Shown: piece after piece, positions 1 to 7,856 of the stretch
Position numbering within the stretch: the first letter of the stretch is position 1
Layout of the letters: every line of letters starts with the position of its first letter
NCBI GenBank assembly: GCA_934167875.1
Contig: CAKPMC010000003.1
Coordinates: 1-64,000 of the forward strand
Length of the DNA: 64,000 bases
Origin: an uncultured Bacilli bacterium
GTDB lineage: Bacteria > Bacillota_I > Bacilli_A > RF39 > UBA660
Direction: 5' to 3'
Translations under genes and position numbers: made by a program
The notes under the pieces: generated by a model
What the model saw: the letters and a program-made list of their open reading frames with translations, nothing else
Told to the model about the DNA's origin: nothing
The model's database searches: none

Positions 1-36
1 ATATTAAAAAATATCATAAAAATTTTATTCACAAGA

Positions 37-63
37 AAACCTCTAGAAAAAATCTAGGGGTTT
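37..63 (-). terminator. Rho-independent terminator after HU
   Basis: An 11-bp stem (37-47 with 53-63, one G-T pair) and a 5-nt A/T loop lie just downstream of the HU stop. Read on the minus strand the hairpin runs into a short T-rich stretch. It is likely the end of the HU transcript. Confidence 0.7.
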
Positions 64-111
64 GTCTACAATCTGAAGAATGTAACACATTCTTTTACCA
101 CTTAATCTATA

Positions 112-384
112 TTAGTTAAGAGTTTCTTTTAAAGCTGAACTTTGTTTAAACTTAGCTGATTTGCTAGCAGCAATTTTAACTGTAGCACCAGTTTGTGGAT
201 TACGTCCTTCACGAGCAGCTCTTTCACTTACTGAGAAAGTACCAAATCCTGGAACAGTAATTTTATCTCCTTTAACTAATACTCCTTTAATAGCTTCAAA
301 TGTAGCATCGATTGCACGAGTTGCATCAGCTTTAGTTAAACCAGCTTTTTCTGCTACTACTTCTACTAATTCTGCTTTTTTCAT
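112..384 (-). CDS. hup: DNA-binding protein HU
   Basis: A 90-residue HU/IHF-family nucleoid protein that bends and compacts DNA as a dimer. The sequence has the family layout: an N-terminal helix pair beginning MKKAELVEVVA, the GDKITVPGFGTF strand pair, and the DNA-binding arm with R-NPQTG near residue 60. The length equals the usual 90 residues. I start at the ATG at 384 because GGAGG lies 9 nt before it; an in-frame ATG two codons earlier sits only 3 nt from that GGAGG. It is the first gene of a leftward block with spoIVA and der, as hbs-spoIVA-engA in Bacillus. It is probably monocistronic, with its own promoter and terminator. Confidence 0.96.
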   Translation of the reverse strand: MKKAELVEVVAEKAGLTKADATRAIDATFEAIKGVLVKGDKITVPGFGTFSVSERAAREGRNPQTGATVKIAASKSAKFKQSSALKETLN

Positions 385-438
385 GTTCATAAACCTCCAT
401 ATTTTTTTCTATTAAGCACATACTATGCTTACATATAC

Positions 439-467
439 AGAATAGCATGAAATAAGCATAAAATCAA
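439..467 (-). promoter_or_regulatory. Putative sigma-A promoter of HU
   Basis: On the minus strand TTGATT (462-467) and TATTCT (439-444) are separated by 17 nt, about 45 nt upstream of the HU Shine-Dalgarno. The match is moderate and the DNA is very AT-rich, so this is a candidate only. Confidence 0.4.
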
Positions 468-504
468 CAAATTGACCTAAATTTTACAAAAAAAGGGTAA
501 TAAT

Positions 505-963
505 TTACTGTAATTCTCTAATTAATGCTTCATAAATAAGATCAACTATATAATTACTCTCCTCAAGTTTATATTTATTAATCATCTCCTGAATTGAATC
601 ATCATTATTATTAATATCCATATAGTTAAACACACATTCTTTATTATTATCAAATATATTCAAAAAATTTCTAGTATAACTGTTATCAATTATTAATAAC
701 GGTAAATTACCAACAAACTCCTTAAACTTATCTAGTATTAAATCAGTATTATCCACATAATTAAAACTATCTTTATCATAACTACACATATCAATAAATT
801 CTTGAATAGGTACTTTTTCTTCATTTAATCTATAATCAAACCTATCTATTAATTTTAGTCCATCCAATTTTAAAGCTGATAATTGAACTATTTCACCATG
901 ATCTTTATCTATTCCAGTAGGAATAATTTCCAGTATAACATATTTTTCATTTAATAAATCCAT
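505..963 (-). CDS. Degenerate DnaQ-like (DEDD fold) exonuclease-related protein
   Basis: A 152-residue protein that looks like a DnaQ/RNase T-type 3'-5' exonuclease domain that has lost its active site. The first strand and turn have the form VILEIIPTG followed by D and EIVQLSALKLDG, which aligns with the family pattern V-x-F-D-x-E-T-T-G ... EI-x-E-I-G-A-V. The two metal-binding acidic residues of exo motif I become Glu and Ile, and the motif II-like stretch (LPLLIIDNSYTRNFL) has Tyr where Asp is expected. This is inferred from pattern alone. The ATG at 963 is chosen because GGTGGTGAT lies 4 nt upstream; the longer frame needs a TTG inside that site. It sits between HU and spoIVA. Its role is unknown. 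Confidence 0.5.
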   Translation of the reverse strand: MDLLNEKYVILEIIPTGIDKDHGEIVQLSALKLDGLKLIDRFDYRLNEEKVPIQEFIDMCSYDKDSFNYVDNTDLILDKFKEFVGNLPLLIIDNSYTRNFLNIFDNNKECVFNYMDINNNDDSIQEMINKYKLEESNYIVDLIYEALIRELQ

Positions 964-1019
964 TATAATCACCACCAATAATATACCACAAACAAAAGAA
1001 AAAAAGAAGATTTCTCTTC

Positions 1020-2495
1020 TTATAACACAAATGCAATCATATTATTAGAGCCTTTATTAACTATCTTAGTTAAAGTATTCTGTAGTTTAAAACGAATATT
1101 ATCAGGCATCATACTAATTTTAGATTGAATACCTTCTTGTACAATCACATCTAAACTTCTACCAAAGATTTCACTTTTCCAAATACTACTAGGATCCTTT
1201 TCTTTATCTTTCATTAAATAATCAATTAATTCTTTACTTTGCATTTCACTACCAATTATTGGCTCAAATGTTGAATTAACATCAACTCTTATCATATGAA
1301 TAGATGGAGCCGTAGCACGAAGTTTAACACCATACCTAGGACCTTGTTTAGTAATCTCAGGTGTATCTAATTTCATATCATCCAAAGTAGGTGAGGCTAC
1401 ACCATAACCAGTTTGTTTAACCATTTTAAGTGCATATTTAATCTGGTCATATTCACGTTTTGCTTCATTATAATCCTGAAATAATGATAATAACTGAGCT
1501 TTACTAGTAACATCAACATGAATAATATCAGTTAACACTTTATTATAAAGTTCTCCTGGAGCTTCTAAATTAATAGTAACAACACCAGTAGAAGGATCAA
1601 TATCAGATAAATATGACTTAGATATATTTTCAACATTCATAAAATGTTCATTGATTTTTTCTACATCTCTTAATTTATCTATCTCAACAACACTCTCACG
1701 AATTGCTTCTATATAGCTCTTCTTAATTTCATTTTTAGGATTTAAAATAGCTATCCATTCAGGCATATTAATTTTAACTTCTAAAATAGGAAATTCATAT
1801 AAAGCCTCTCTTAAAATATCATACATATCTTTTTGATTCATAGCTTCAATATTCATTGGAAGTACTGGAACATCATATTCTTCTTTTAATTTCTCACATA
1901 TCTTTTCTGTTTCAGGAAGCATAGGATGTGTTGAATTAACTATAACGATAAATGGTTTATTAATTTCTTTTAATTCTTTAATTACTCTAGTTTCAGCTTC
2001 TAAGTAATCATTTCTAGTAAATTCACCAATAGAACCATCTGTAGTTACTACAATTCCTATAGTGGAATGATCTTTAATAACTTTTTCTGTTCCTATTTCA
2101 GCAGCTTCACTAAAAGCAATAGGATCATCATACCAAGGCGTTTTAACAAGTCTAGGACCATTTTCATCCTCTGCACCTTTAGCATTATCAATCAAATAAC
2201 CAACGCAATCAATAAGCCTTATATTACAGCTAAAATCATCAATCTGTACCTTAGATGCCACATTAGGAACAAACTTAGGTTCAGTAGTCATAATAGTTTT
2301 ACCAGCTGCACTTTGTGGAACCTCATCCAAAGCTCTTTTTCTTTCGTATTCATCTTCAATATTAGGAACAATTAAATTTTCAACTACTTTTTTTATAAAA
2401 GTACTCTTACCAGTTCTAACAGCCCCAACTACCCCAAAATAAATATCCCCACCAGTACGTAAAGCAATATTCTTTATTATCTCTTTTTTATCCAT
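1020..2495 (-). CDS. spoIVA: Stage IV sporulation protein A, spore coat ATPase
   Basis: SpoIVA is the cytoskeletal ATPase that polymerises on the forespore surface and forms the base layer of the spore coat. The 491-residue length matches B. subtilis SpoIVA (492). A Walker A motif GAVRTGKST is at residues 24-32, and a LIDCVGY segment near residue 94 corresponds to the switch/Walker B region of this TRAFAC-derived ATPase. The middle region with KPFIVIVNSTHP and the hydrophobic C-terminus (IAFVL) also fit the family. It is the strongest single sign that the organism sporulates. The neighbouring SpoVIF-like gene supports this. A sigma-E-like promoter lies just upstream (2528-2555), consistent with mother-cell expression. 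Confidence 0.97.
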   Translation of the reverse strand: MDKKEIIKNIALRTGGDIYFGVVGAVRTGKSTFIKKVVENLIVPNIEDEYERKRALDEVPQSAAGKTIMTTEPKFVPNVASKVQIDDFSCNIRLIDCVGYLIDNAKGAEDENGPRLVKTPWYDDPIAFSEAAEIGTEKVIKDHSTIGIVVTTDGSIGEFTRNDYLEAETRVIKELKEINKPFIVIVNSTHPMLPETEKICEKLKEEYDVPVLPMNIEAMNQKDMYDILREALYEFPILEVKINMPEWIAILNPKNEIKKSYIEAIRESVVEIDKLRDVEKINEHFMNVENISKSYLSDIDPSTGVVTINLEAPGELYNKVLTDIIHVDVTSKAQLLSLFQDYNEAKREYDQIKYALKMVKQTGYGVASPTLDDMKLDTPEITKQGPRYGVKLRATAPSIHMIRVDVNSTFEPIIGSEMQSKELIDYLMKDKEKDPSSIWKSEIFGRSLDVIVQEGIQSKISMMPDNIRFKLQNTLTKIVNKGSNNMIAFVL

Positions 2496-2527
2496 AACTA
2501 AACACTCACTTTCTCTTATTCATTTTA

Positions 2528-2555
2528 ACTATATGAGAATAAAAAAAAGATATTC
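2528..2555 (-). promoter_or_regulatory. Putative sigma-E promoter of spoIVA
   Basis: On the minus strand GAATATC (2549-2555) and CATATAGT (2528-2535) are separated by 13 nt, close to the Bacillus sigma-E pattern KMATATT / CATACANT. The spoIVA ATG is about 33 nt from the -10. The -35 overlaps the terminator hairpin of the upstream gene. The match is by eye and unproven. Confidence 0.5.
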
Positions 2556-2567
2556 CAAGTATAGGAA
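2541..2567 (-). terminator. Rho-independent terminator after the spoVIF-like gene
   Basis: On the minus strand a 6-bp stem (TATTCC / GGAATA) with a 7-nt loop is followed by TC and eight T residues. It separates the small-gene operon starting at der from spoIVA. Confidence 0.7.
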
Positions 2568-2576
2568 TAATCTTAT

Positions 2577-2816
2577 CTAAATCATTTTATCAATATCTTT
2601 AGGTACATTATCTTTAATAATAGCATTTACTATTTTATCTTCTTTTTCTTTACTAACCTCTCTACCAGCAACTTCACCAATTTCCTGCACTAAATTTCTT
2701 AAAACTTGCTCATCTTTCATATTAGAATTTTGAAGTTTATTAGCAAGTGATAATATTGTTTCTTTACTAACTCCAGACTTGTTTTCTACTTTCTTAAAAA
2801 AAGCATCTCCAAACAT
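2577..2816 (-). CDS. spoVIF: SpoVIF-like sporulation protein
   Basis: A 79-residue protein resembling the small stage VI sporulation protein F family (B. subtilis YjcC/SpoVIF), which is needed for coat assembly and spore resistance. The recognisable part is the run FFKKVENKSGV, then LANKLQNSNMKDE, and VSKEKEDKIVNAI near the C-terminus followed by VPKD. The ATG at 2816 follows AGGAGG with a 7-nt spacer; the frame continues 21 codons upstream, but that part has no ribosome binding site and would overlap the next gene. It lies just downstream of a SHOCT-like small gene and upstream of spoIVA. Assignment is from remembered family pattern, so a profile search is the proper test. Confidence 0.75.
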   Translation of the reverse strand: MFGDAFFKKVENKSGVSKETILSLANKLQNSNMKDEQVLRNLVQEIGEVAGREVSKEKEDKIVNAIIKDNVPKDIDKMI

Positions 2817-2859
2817 AAAAAAACCTCCTACATAATTATATGTAAAAGGTTTCAATATG

Positions 2860-3054
2860 TTAATCATAATATTTGCCACTTTTTTTTAATTTTTTTTCAT
2901 ATTTTTCTCGTCGTTTTTGAAACTCTAGACACTGTTTTTGGTAAACAACATCCATAACTTGGCCTTTTTGATATCTTTCATCTAATATCTTTTGAGCTCT
3001 TTCTAATCCTTCAAGTTCTGTTTTAGGATCTTTTCTATCTAAAAACCATCCCAT
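2860..3054 (-). CDS. Small SHOCT-like basic protein
   Basis: A 64-residue charged protein with AGGAGG 7 nt before its ATG. The central stretch (ILDERYQKGQVMDVVYQKQ and the following basic helix) resembles the short SHOCT-type helical hairpin in which a helix, a G-turn and a second helix follow one another. No membrane segment or catalytic motif is visible. It lies in a run of small leftward genes between der and spoIVA. The function is unknown and the SHOCT comparison is weak. Confidence 0.6.
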   Translation of the reverse strand: MGWFLDRKDPKTELEGLERAQKILDERYQKGQVMDVVYQKQCLEFQKRREKYEKKLKKSGKYYD

Positions 3055-3074
3055 AATAAACCTCCTACTATCTA

Positions 3075-3473
3075 CTATTTATTATAGAATAACTTTTCTT
3101 GTTTTTGAAACCAATCTTTTTCTTTTTTATTAGTAAATGTAAAATAAATGTCTAATTTATTACAGTTAACTGAACTAGATATTATAACTTTATTATTATC
3201 AAAGCAAATATTAAAAGTTTTAAATTTATCTAAAATGTTATTTAAAACAATCTTATAAAAATCAACACTATCAGTGGCTAATATTCCTAAATCATGCCAT
3301 CTAAAATAACTATTCTTAATAACACTAACTGTTAGTATTAAATATTTACCATCTTCAAATTGATTTTTATCAATAGAAATACTACCACTGGTATTAGAGC
3401 CATATACAAGTATTTGTGAAATATAGTCAATTATTAAATCACTGCGTTTTTGATATAATTCAGTATTATTCAT
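3075..3473 (-). CDS. Hypothetical protein, translationally coupled to its neighbour
   Basis: A 132-residue protein I do not recognise. It has no signal peptide or membrane segment and is rich in Asn, Lys and aromatic residues, with alternating beta-like stretches (YLILTVSVIK, KLDIYFTFTN). Its ATG overlaps the stop of the preceding gene in a TAATG arrangement, so the two are probably co-translated. The gene belongs to the der operon. No function can be proposed. Confidence 0.7.
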   Translation of the reverse strand: MNNTELYQKRSDLIIDYISQILVYGSNTSGSISIDKNQFEDGKYLILTVSVIKNSYFRWHDLGILATDSVDFYKIVLNNILDKFKTFNICFDNNKVIISSSVNCNKLDIYFTFTNKKEKDWFQKQEKLFYNK

Positions 3474-4024
3474 TATCTGTTAATACCTACTTCTAATTTA
3501 TCAAAATAATAGTTTTTTTCACTTTTATCAAAGTTTTCACGACAAATCTCTTCTAACTTTGGTAAGTCATCTAATTCTGATAAGTTATCAACACTAAGTA
3601 TTTTATTAAGATAATAACAGTAACCATCATAATATCCAATTGAATGAATATCAGTAGCATCTAAATCAGGAATTAAGTTAAATGATTCATCTTTTTCCCC
3701 ATACTTTAATAAAACATCACCTTTTCCCTCAATAAAAGCATTTTTATAAACAACATATTGTTTCTCTCTTTTTTGGTGTGAAAATTTTTGTTCAACAGCT
3801 CTAGCATATGATTTACTCATAACTGCTAATAATTGTTCACCACTTATACTCATAGTCTGAGAAGTAAGTTCACAGTATTCACCGTATTGAAAACCAGCAT
3901 TATAACCAATAGAGTCTAAATCATCTAAATTAACTACAGGTGTCTTTCTAGTTTTATTATCACCATATAAAACATAATAAAATCCTTTCTTAAATGCATT
4001 ATAATAATTTGTTTCTTCCATCAT
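3473..4024 (-). CDS. Hypothetical protein downstream of der
   Basis: A 183-residue soluble protein of unknown function. Two segments look like a weak internal repeat: DLDDLDSIGYNAGFQYGEYC and DLDATDIHSIGYYDGYCYYL, each preceded by a YxxAFxxGxxxVLxxYG-like stretch. It could therefore be a duplicated helical domain. The ATG at 4024 overlaps the der stop (TAATG), so translation is likely coupled to der. A second ATG follows at 4021. No catalytic motif is apparent. Confidence 0.7.
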   Translation of the reverse strand: MMEETNYYNAFKKGFYYVLYGDNKTRKTPVVNLDDLDSIGYNAGFQYGEYCELTSQTMSISGEQLLAVMSKSYARAVEQKFSHQKREKQYVVYKNAFIEGKGDVLLKYGEKDESFNLIPDLDATDIHSIGYYDGYCYYLNKILSVDNLSELDDLPKLEEICRENFDKSEKNYYFDKLEVGINR

Positions 4025-5331
4025 TATTCTTCACCTCTATTTTTAAATTGTAGTATTATTGGAGTTCCTTCTAAATCAAAGTTCTCTCTTAATTTATTTT
4101 CTAAATATCTCTCATATGAGAAATGTACTAATCCTTTATTATTTACATGGAAAGTAAATTTAGGTGGTTTAGTACCTGATTGATTAGTAAAGTAAATCTT
4201 TAATCTTTTTCCTTTATAAGAAGGTGGTATATTTAAAGTATAAGCATCAGTTATAACTTCATTTAATACACTAGTCTTAACTTCTCTTTTAATGTTTTCA
4301 GCTACTTTTAATACTTCTGGCATCAATGTATGAATTCTTTTCTTTGTAAGCGCAGATAAATAAACAATTGGTGCATAACTTAAAAACTGAAATTCACTAC
4401 GAACAATTTTTTCATATTCTTTAGTATTTGCATTTTCTACAGTATCCCATTTATTTACTACTATAATAATACCCTTACCCTGTTCTAGTGCATAACTAGC
4501 TATATGTTTATCATGCTCAATAATACCCTCTTCAGCATTAATAACAAGTAAACAAATATCACTTCTATCAATAGCTTTTAAACTACGAAGTAAACTATAC
4601 TTTTCAATTGCTTCAAATACTTTACCTTTTTTTCTCATACCAGCTGTATCTATTAAAACGAATTCTTCACCATTATACTTCATAACAGTATCAATAGCAT
4701 CCCTAGTAGTACCGGCATTATTAGATACAATTACTCTTTCTTCATTAAGAAGTGCATTAATTAAACTACTTTTTCCTACATTAGGTCTACCAATTACTGA
4801 AAACTTAAGTCTAGTGTCTTCTTCTTTTTCTTCATATTGATTAAAATCACTAGTAATCATATCAAGAAGCTCATATATACCTATATTATGTTCAGCACTA
4901 ATTAAAACATAATTATCAAAACCAAGTTCATAAAAATCATATTGATGTTCTAAACTATCTTTACTATCCGTTTTATTTATAGCTACTATTACCTTTTTAC
5001 CACTCTTACGTAACATATCACGAACTATCTTATCATTAGCTGTTAATCCTTCTTTACCATCAACTATAAATACAACAATATCAGCTTCATCTATAGCTAT
5101 CTCAGCCTGAATTTTAATAACATCATTAAATAATTCTTGACTAACATCAATCCCACCAGTATCAATTAAATGAAAACGATAATTTTTATAACTTACTTCA
5201 CTATAAATACGATCTCTAGTAACACCAGGAGTATCTTCTATAATAGAAACTTTACTCCCAACCAATCGATTAAATAAAGTACTTTTTCCTACATTAGGTC
5301 TACCCACTAATGCAACTGTTGGCAAATTCAT
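4024..5331 (-). CDS. der: Ribosome assembly GTPase Der (EngA)
   Basis: Der is the essential tandem-G-domain GTPase for 50S subunit maturation. Two complete G domains are visible: P-loops GRPNVGKST at 10-18 and GRPNVGKSS at 181-189, DTPG and DTAG G3 motifs, and NKTD (119-122) and NKWD (293-296) G4 motifs, followed by the C-terminal KH-like domain (about 350-435). The length of 435 residues is normal. AGGAGGTG lies 6 nt before the ATG. It heads a leftward operon that ends with the spoVIF-like gene, and it faces cysE across a 137-bp divergent intergenic region. Confidence 0.98.
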   Translation of the reverse strand: MNLPTVALVGRPNVGKSTLFNRLVGSKVSIIEDTPGVTRDRIYSEVSYKNYRFHLIDTGGIDVSQELFNDVIKIQAEIAIDEADIVVFIVDGKEGLTANDKIVRDMLRKSGKKVIVAINKTDSKDSLEHQYDFYELGFDNYVLISAEHNIGIYELLDMITSDFNQYEEKEEDTRLKFSVIGRPNVGKSSLINALLNEERVIVSNNAGTTRDAIDTVMKYNGEEFVLIDTAGMRKKGKVFEAIEKYSLLRSLKAIDRSDICLLVINAEEGIIEHDKHIASYALEQGKGIIIVVNKWDTVENANTKEYEKIVRSEFQFLSYAPIVYLSALTKKRIHTLMPEVLKVAENIKREVKTSVLNEVITDAYTLNIPPSYKGKRLKIYFTNQSGTKPPKFTFHVNNKGLVHFSYERYLENKLRENFDLEGTPIILQFKNRGEE

Positions 5332-5468
5332 ATAAGCACCTCCTAAAGCTGAGGTTATTTTATCACATTTTTATTAAAAATACCAGTATATATTAATATT
5401 TTAAGGTTTATAGGAAATAAGAACAGTCAAAAAAATAATAAAATTAATAAATTACTATAGGTGATAAT

Positions 5469-5981
5469 ATGAAATTTATTAAAGATCAAATAAAAACTAT
5501 TAAAAAAAATGATCCAGCTATTCACTCAACTCTAGAAGTATTTCTTTATCCTAGTTTTAAAGCTCAATTATTTTATAAAATCTCTCATTTCTTTTATAAA
5601 AGAAAATTATATTTTTTAGCTCGTTATATCTCTGAAAAAGCCAAAAGAAAAACAGGTATTGAAATACATCCGGGTGCTAGTATTGGAAAAGGATTATTCA
5701 TTGATCATGGAAATGGTGTCGTAATTGGTGAAACTACTGTGATTGGTGATAATGTTATTATGTACCAAGGGGTAACATTAGGTGGTACTGGTAAAGAAAA
5801 AGGTAAAAGGCATCCAACTATTAAAGACAATGTCCTAATAGGAAGTGGCGCTAAAATACTTGGTAATATCATAATAGAAGAAAATGTAAAAATTGGTGCC
5901 AATGCTGTTGTATTAAACAACATACCAAAAGATACAACTGCAGTAGGAATACCTGCCAAAACAATAATAAATAAAAAATAA
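5469..5981 (+). CDS. cysE: Serine O-acetyltransferase
   Basis: CysE transfers acetyl from acetyl-CoA to L-serine, making O-acetylserine for cysteine synthesis. After a short helical N-terminus the protein has the left-handed hexapeptide-repeat domain with the family hallmarks: GIEIHPGA (His67), [12 protein letters not shown] (Asp79-His80), the loop GVTLGGTG, and KRHPTI. At 170 residues it is a short form, lacking part of the N-terminal helical domain of longer homologues. AGGTGAT lies 4 nt before the ATG. A GDPD-like gene follows 26 nt downstream, probably on the same transcript. No cysteine synthase is in the window. Confidence 0.95.
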   Translation: MKFIKDQIKTIKKNDPAIHSTLEVFLYPSFKAQLFYKISHFFYKRKLYFLARYISEKAKRKTGIEIHPGASIGKGLFIDHGNGVVIGETTVIGDNVIMYQGVTLGGTGKEKGKRHPTIKDNVLIGSGAKILGNIIIEENVKIGANAVVLNNIPKDTTAVGIPAKTIINKK

Positions 5982-6007
5982 AAGCATAATATATTAATGG
6001 TGATAAT

Positions 6008-6736
6008 ATGGAAATAATAATGCAAAAAAGTGATGCTACTAACACATGCAATTTCTTTAAAACAGCTATATCAACTGATTATATTGATAGCCTTAGTTTT
6101 AACGTTATTTTAACAGCAGATAATGAATTAGTTATTTTTAACAGTATTTCAACAGAAACAGCATTTAAAAACATCATTCAAAATAGTACTACATCAGAGT
6201 TAAAGAATTACGAAATAATAACTCTAGCTACAGTATTAAAAGAATTAAATAATTTAAAAATAGTTAAAAACATTTATCTAAACATAGTTCCACTCCAAAC
6301 AGGAATTATTAATGACGAAAATATTCAAAATATTACTTCAAGAATAAACAATTATATAGATATATTAAAAAGTACTGTTGAAAAGTACCCTAAACTACCA
6401 ATTTATATCCACAGTATTAATAGAATAATTGTTAGTAAAATGCTAGAAAAGAAAATAGCTACTAAAATTGGTTTTATACTCTATGAAAACGATTTAAACT
6501 TTATTGATACCGATTATTATATTATAACTATGAGTGCTTTTGATGATAGTATTATAAATATGTTGATTAATAATAATAAAAAAGTAATTTTATATTTACA
6601 TTCTGAATATTATATTGCCTTTGCTTACGAACATTATTTAGGTGTAACATCTACTCCAGAATTACAGCAAGATTTTAAAAAAATCGGAATAATTACTAAC
6701 TATCCACAAATCATTTATAAAGTATTTGAAACATAA
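6008..6736 (+). CDS. GDPD-like TIM-barrel protein, catalytic residues lost
   Basis: A 242-residue protein whose order of strands recalls glycerophosphodiester phosphodiesterases: an N-terminal FNVILTADNELVIFN segment matches the usual E-x-D-V-x-x-T-x-D-G-x-x-V-V-x-H-D, followed by a LATVLKEL helix and IYLNIVPLQ, where the family has an LNIEIK strand. The Glu and Asp of the E-x-D pair and the catalytic His are replaced (FNV, FNS), so it should be inactive as a phosphodiesterase if the fold call is right. GGTGAT lies 4 nt before the ATG. It follows cysE closely and meets the next gene tail to tail with no gap. Confidence 0.5.
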   Translation: MEIIMQKSDATNTCNFFKTAISTDYIDSLSFNVILTADNELVIFNSISTETAFKNIIQNSTTSELKNYEIITLATVLKELNNLKIVKNIYLNIVPLQTGIINDENIQNITSRINNYIDILKSTVEKYPKLPIYIHSINRIIVSKMLEKKIATKIGFILYENDLNFIDTDYYIITMSAFDDSIINMLINNNKKVILYLHSEYYIAFAYEHYLGVTSTPELQQDFKKIGIITNYPQIIYKVFET

Positions 6737-7171
6737 TCACATATTAACTAAAATACCATTATTTAAAATAACTTCAGCATCTTTACCATAGATAACATTA
6801 CCATATTCAAAAAAATGAATATCGTGTACCATCTTATCAATCTCTACATAATATTTATCATTATAGTAAATCTTATCACCATCAATCAAATCACTATCAT
6901 AAAACTCATATAAAGCTACTGTATTTAATAAAACAGTAATATCAAAATCAGTAGTACCAAAATCATCCACTAAATCAAAATCTAATATATAAAAATCATC
7001 AAAGCATAATATTTCTACGTTATATAAACCATGAAATGAATAATTACACTGTTTTTTCAAATCATAATTTAATAAAATAAAGAAAGTTTTTATTTCTTCT
7101 TCAGTTTTTAAGTTATTGAAAGATAAATAATAAACAATAAAATGATCATCATCAATAAAATTTACTTTCAA
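6737..7171 (-). CDS. Hypothetical acidic protein
   Basis: A 144-residue acidic protein rich in Asp, Phe and Tyr, with alternating short hydrophobic strands that suggest an all-beta or alpha/beta fold. There is no signal peptide, membrane segment or known motif. It stands alone, converging with the GDPD-like gene (the two stops abut) and separated from engB by the engB terminator. The presence of GGTGAT 9 nt before the ATG supports the start. I do not recognise it. Confidence 0.65.
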   Translation of the reverse strand: MKVNFIDDDHFIVYYLSFNNLKTEEEIKTFFILLNYDLKKQCNYSFHGLYNVEILCFDDFYILDFDLVDDFGTTDFDITVLLNTVALYEFYDSDLIDGDKIYYNDKYYVEIDKMVHDIHFFEYGNVIYGKDAEVILNNGILVNM

Positions 7172-7217
7172 AGCTAATCACCTATAATAAAATATGTAAA
7201 ATATAAAAAAGGGAAAC

Positions 7218-7248
7218 AAAAAAAGTTCTTATCAATTAAGAACTTTTT
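7218..7248 (-). terminator. Terminator after engB
   Basis: A perfect 7-bp stem (7225-7231 with 7237-7243) and a 5-nt loop are flanked by A and T runs, so it ends leftward transcription after engB. The stem extends with A-T pairs on both sides. Confidence 0.85.
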
Positions 7249-7252
7249 ATTA

Positions 7253-7846
7253 TTAAATAGTTTCAACAGTTAAATCTTCTATTTTATTCAAGATAGTTTC
7301 TTTCCCTAATTTAGTAATACTAGAAAACAATACTAAATCATCACCAACTACTAAATCAAGTGTGTCTAGAATAATTTTTTTATTTTTTTCAAGTTTACTA
7401 TTACCAACTTTATCAACTTTAGTTGCTACTATCGTAACTGGAATATTATAATACTTTAAGAAATTATACATTAATTGATCATCTTCAGTAGGTTTATGTC
7501 TAAAATCAATTAACATGAATACTCTAACTAATTCATCCCTTTTTTCAAGATATTCCTCGATCATTTTACCAAATTTTTCTTGAATTTTCTTATTAACAGC
7601 TGCGTAACCATACCCTGGTACATCAACTAAAAAGAAAGCATCATTAACACGATAAAAATTTAAAGTTTGTGTTTTACCAGGTTTACCTGATGTATAAGCA
7701 ATGTTTTTTCTACCTAAAATAGTATTTATAAAACTACTTTTACCAACATTACTACGACCAACCAACATAAATTCTGGTAAATCAGTTTCAGGATACTGAC
7801 TACGTCTAGTTGCCATTACTTCTAACTTAGCATCTGTAATTTTCAT
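7253..7846 (-). CDS. engB: Ribosome biogenesis GTPase EngB (YsxC)
   Basis: EngB/YsxC is a small essential GTPase that assists 50S subunit assembly. The P-loop GRSNVGKS is at 30-37, the G2 Thr lies in the GKPGKTQ segment, the G3 DVPG follows near residue 74, and TKVDK is the G4 motif. The length of 197 residues is normal for the family. It is the last gene of an ackA-nrnA-engB operon: spacing to nrnA is 10 nt, with AGGAAG before the ATG, and a strong terminator follows. Confidence 0.97.
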   Translation of the reverse strand: MKITDAKLEVMATRRSQYPETDLPEFMLVGRSNVGKSSFINTILGRKNIAYTSGKPGKTQTLNFYRVNDAFFLVDVPGYGYAAVNKKIQEKFGKMIEEYLEKRDELVRVFMLIDFRHKPTEDDQLMYNFLKYYNIPVTIVATKVDKVGNSKLEKNKKIILDTLDLVVGDDLVLFSSITKLGKETILNKIEDLTVETI

Positions 7847-7856
7847 AATCTTCCTC

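Noticed and set aside
161..415. Plus-strand open frame opposite HU
   Set aside because: It is the complement of the conserved hup gene, has no ribosome binding site and no protein-like composition.
2067..2375. Plus-strand open frame opposite spoIVA
   Set aside because: It lies wholly within spoIVA in the antisense direction; spoIVA is clearly the coding frame.
5705..6051. Minus-strand open frames opposite cysE and the next gene
   Set aside because: They oppose the conserved hexapeptide-repeat gene and have no start signals.
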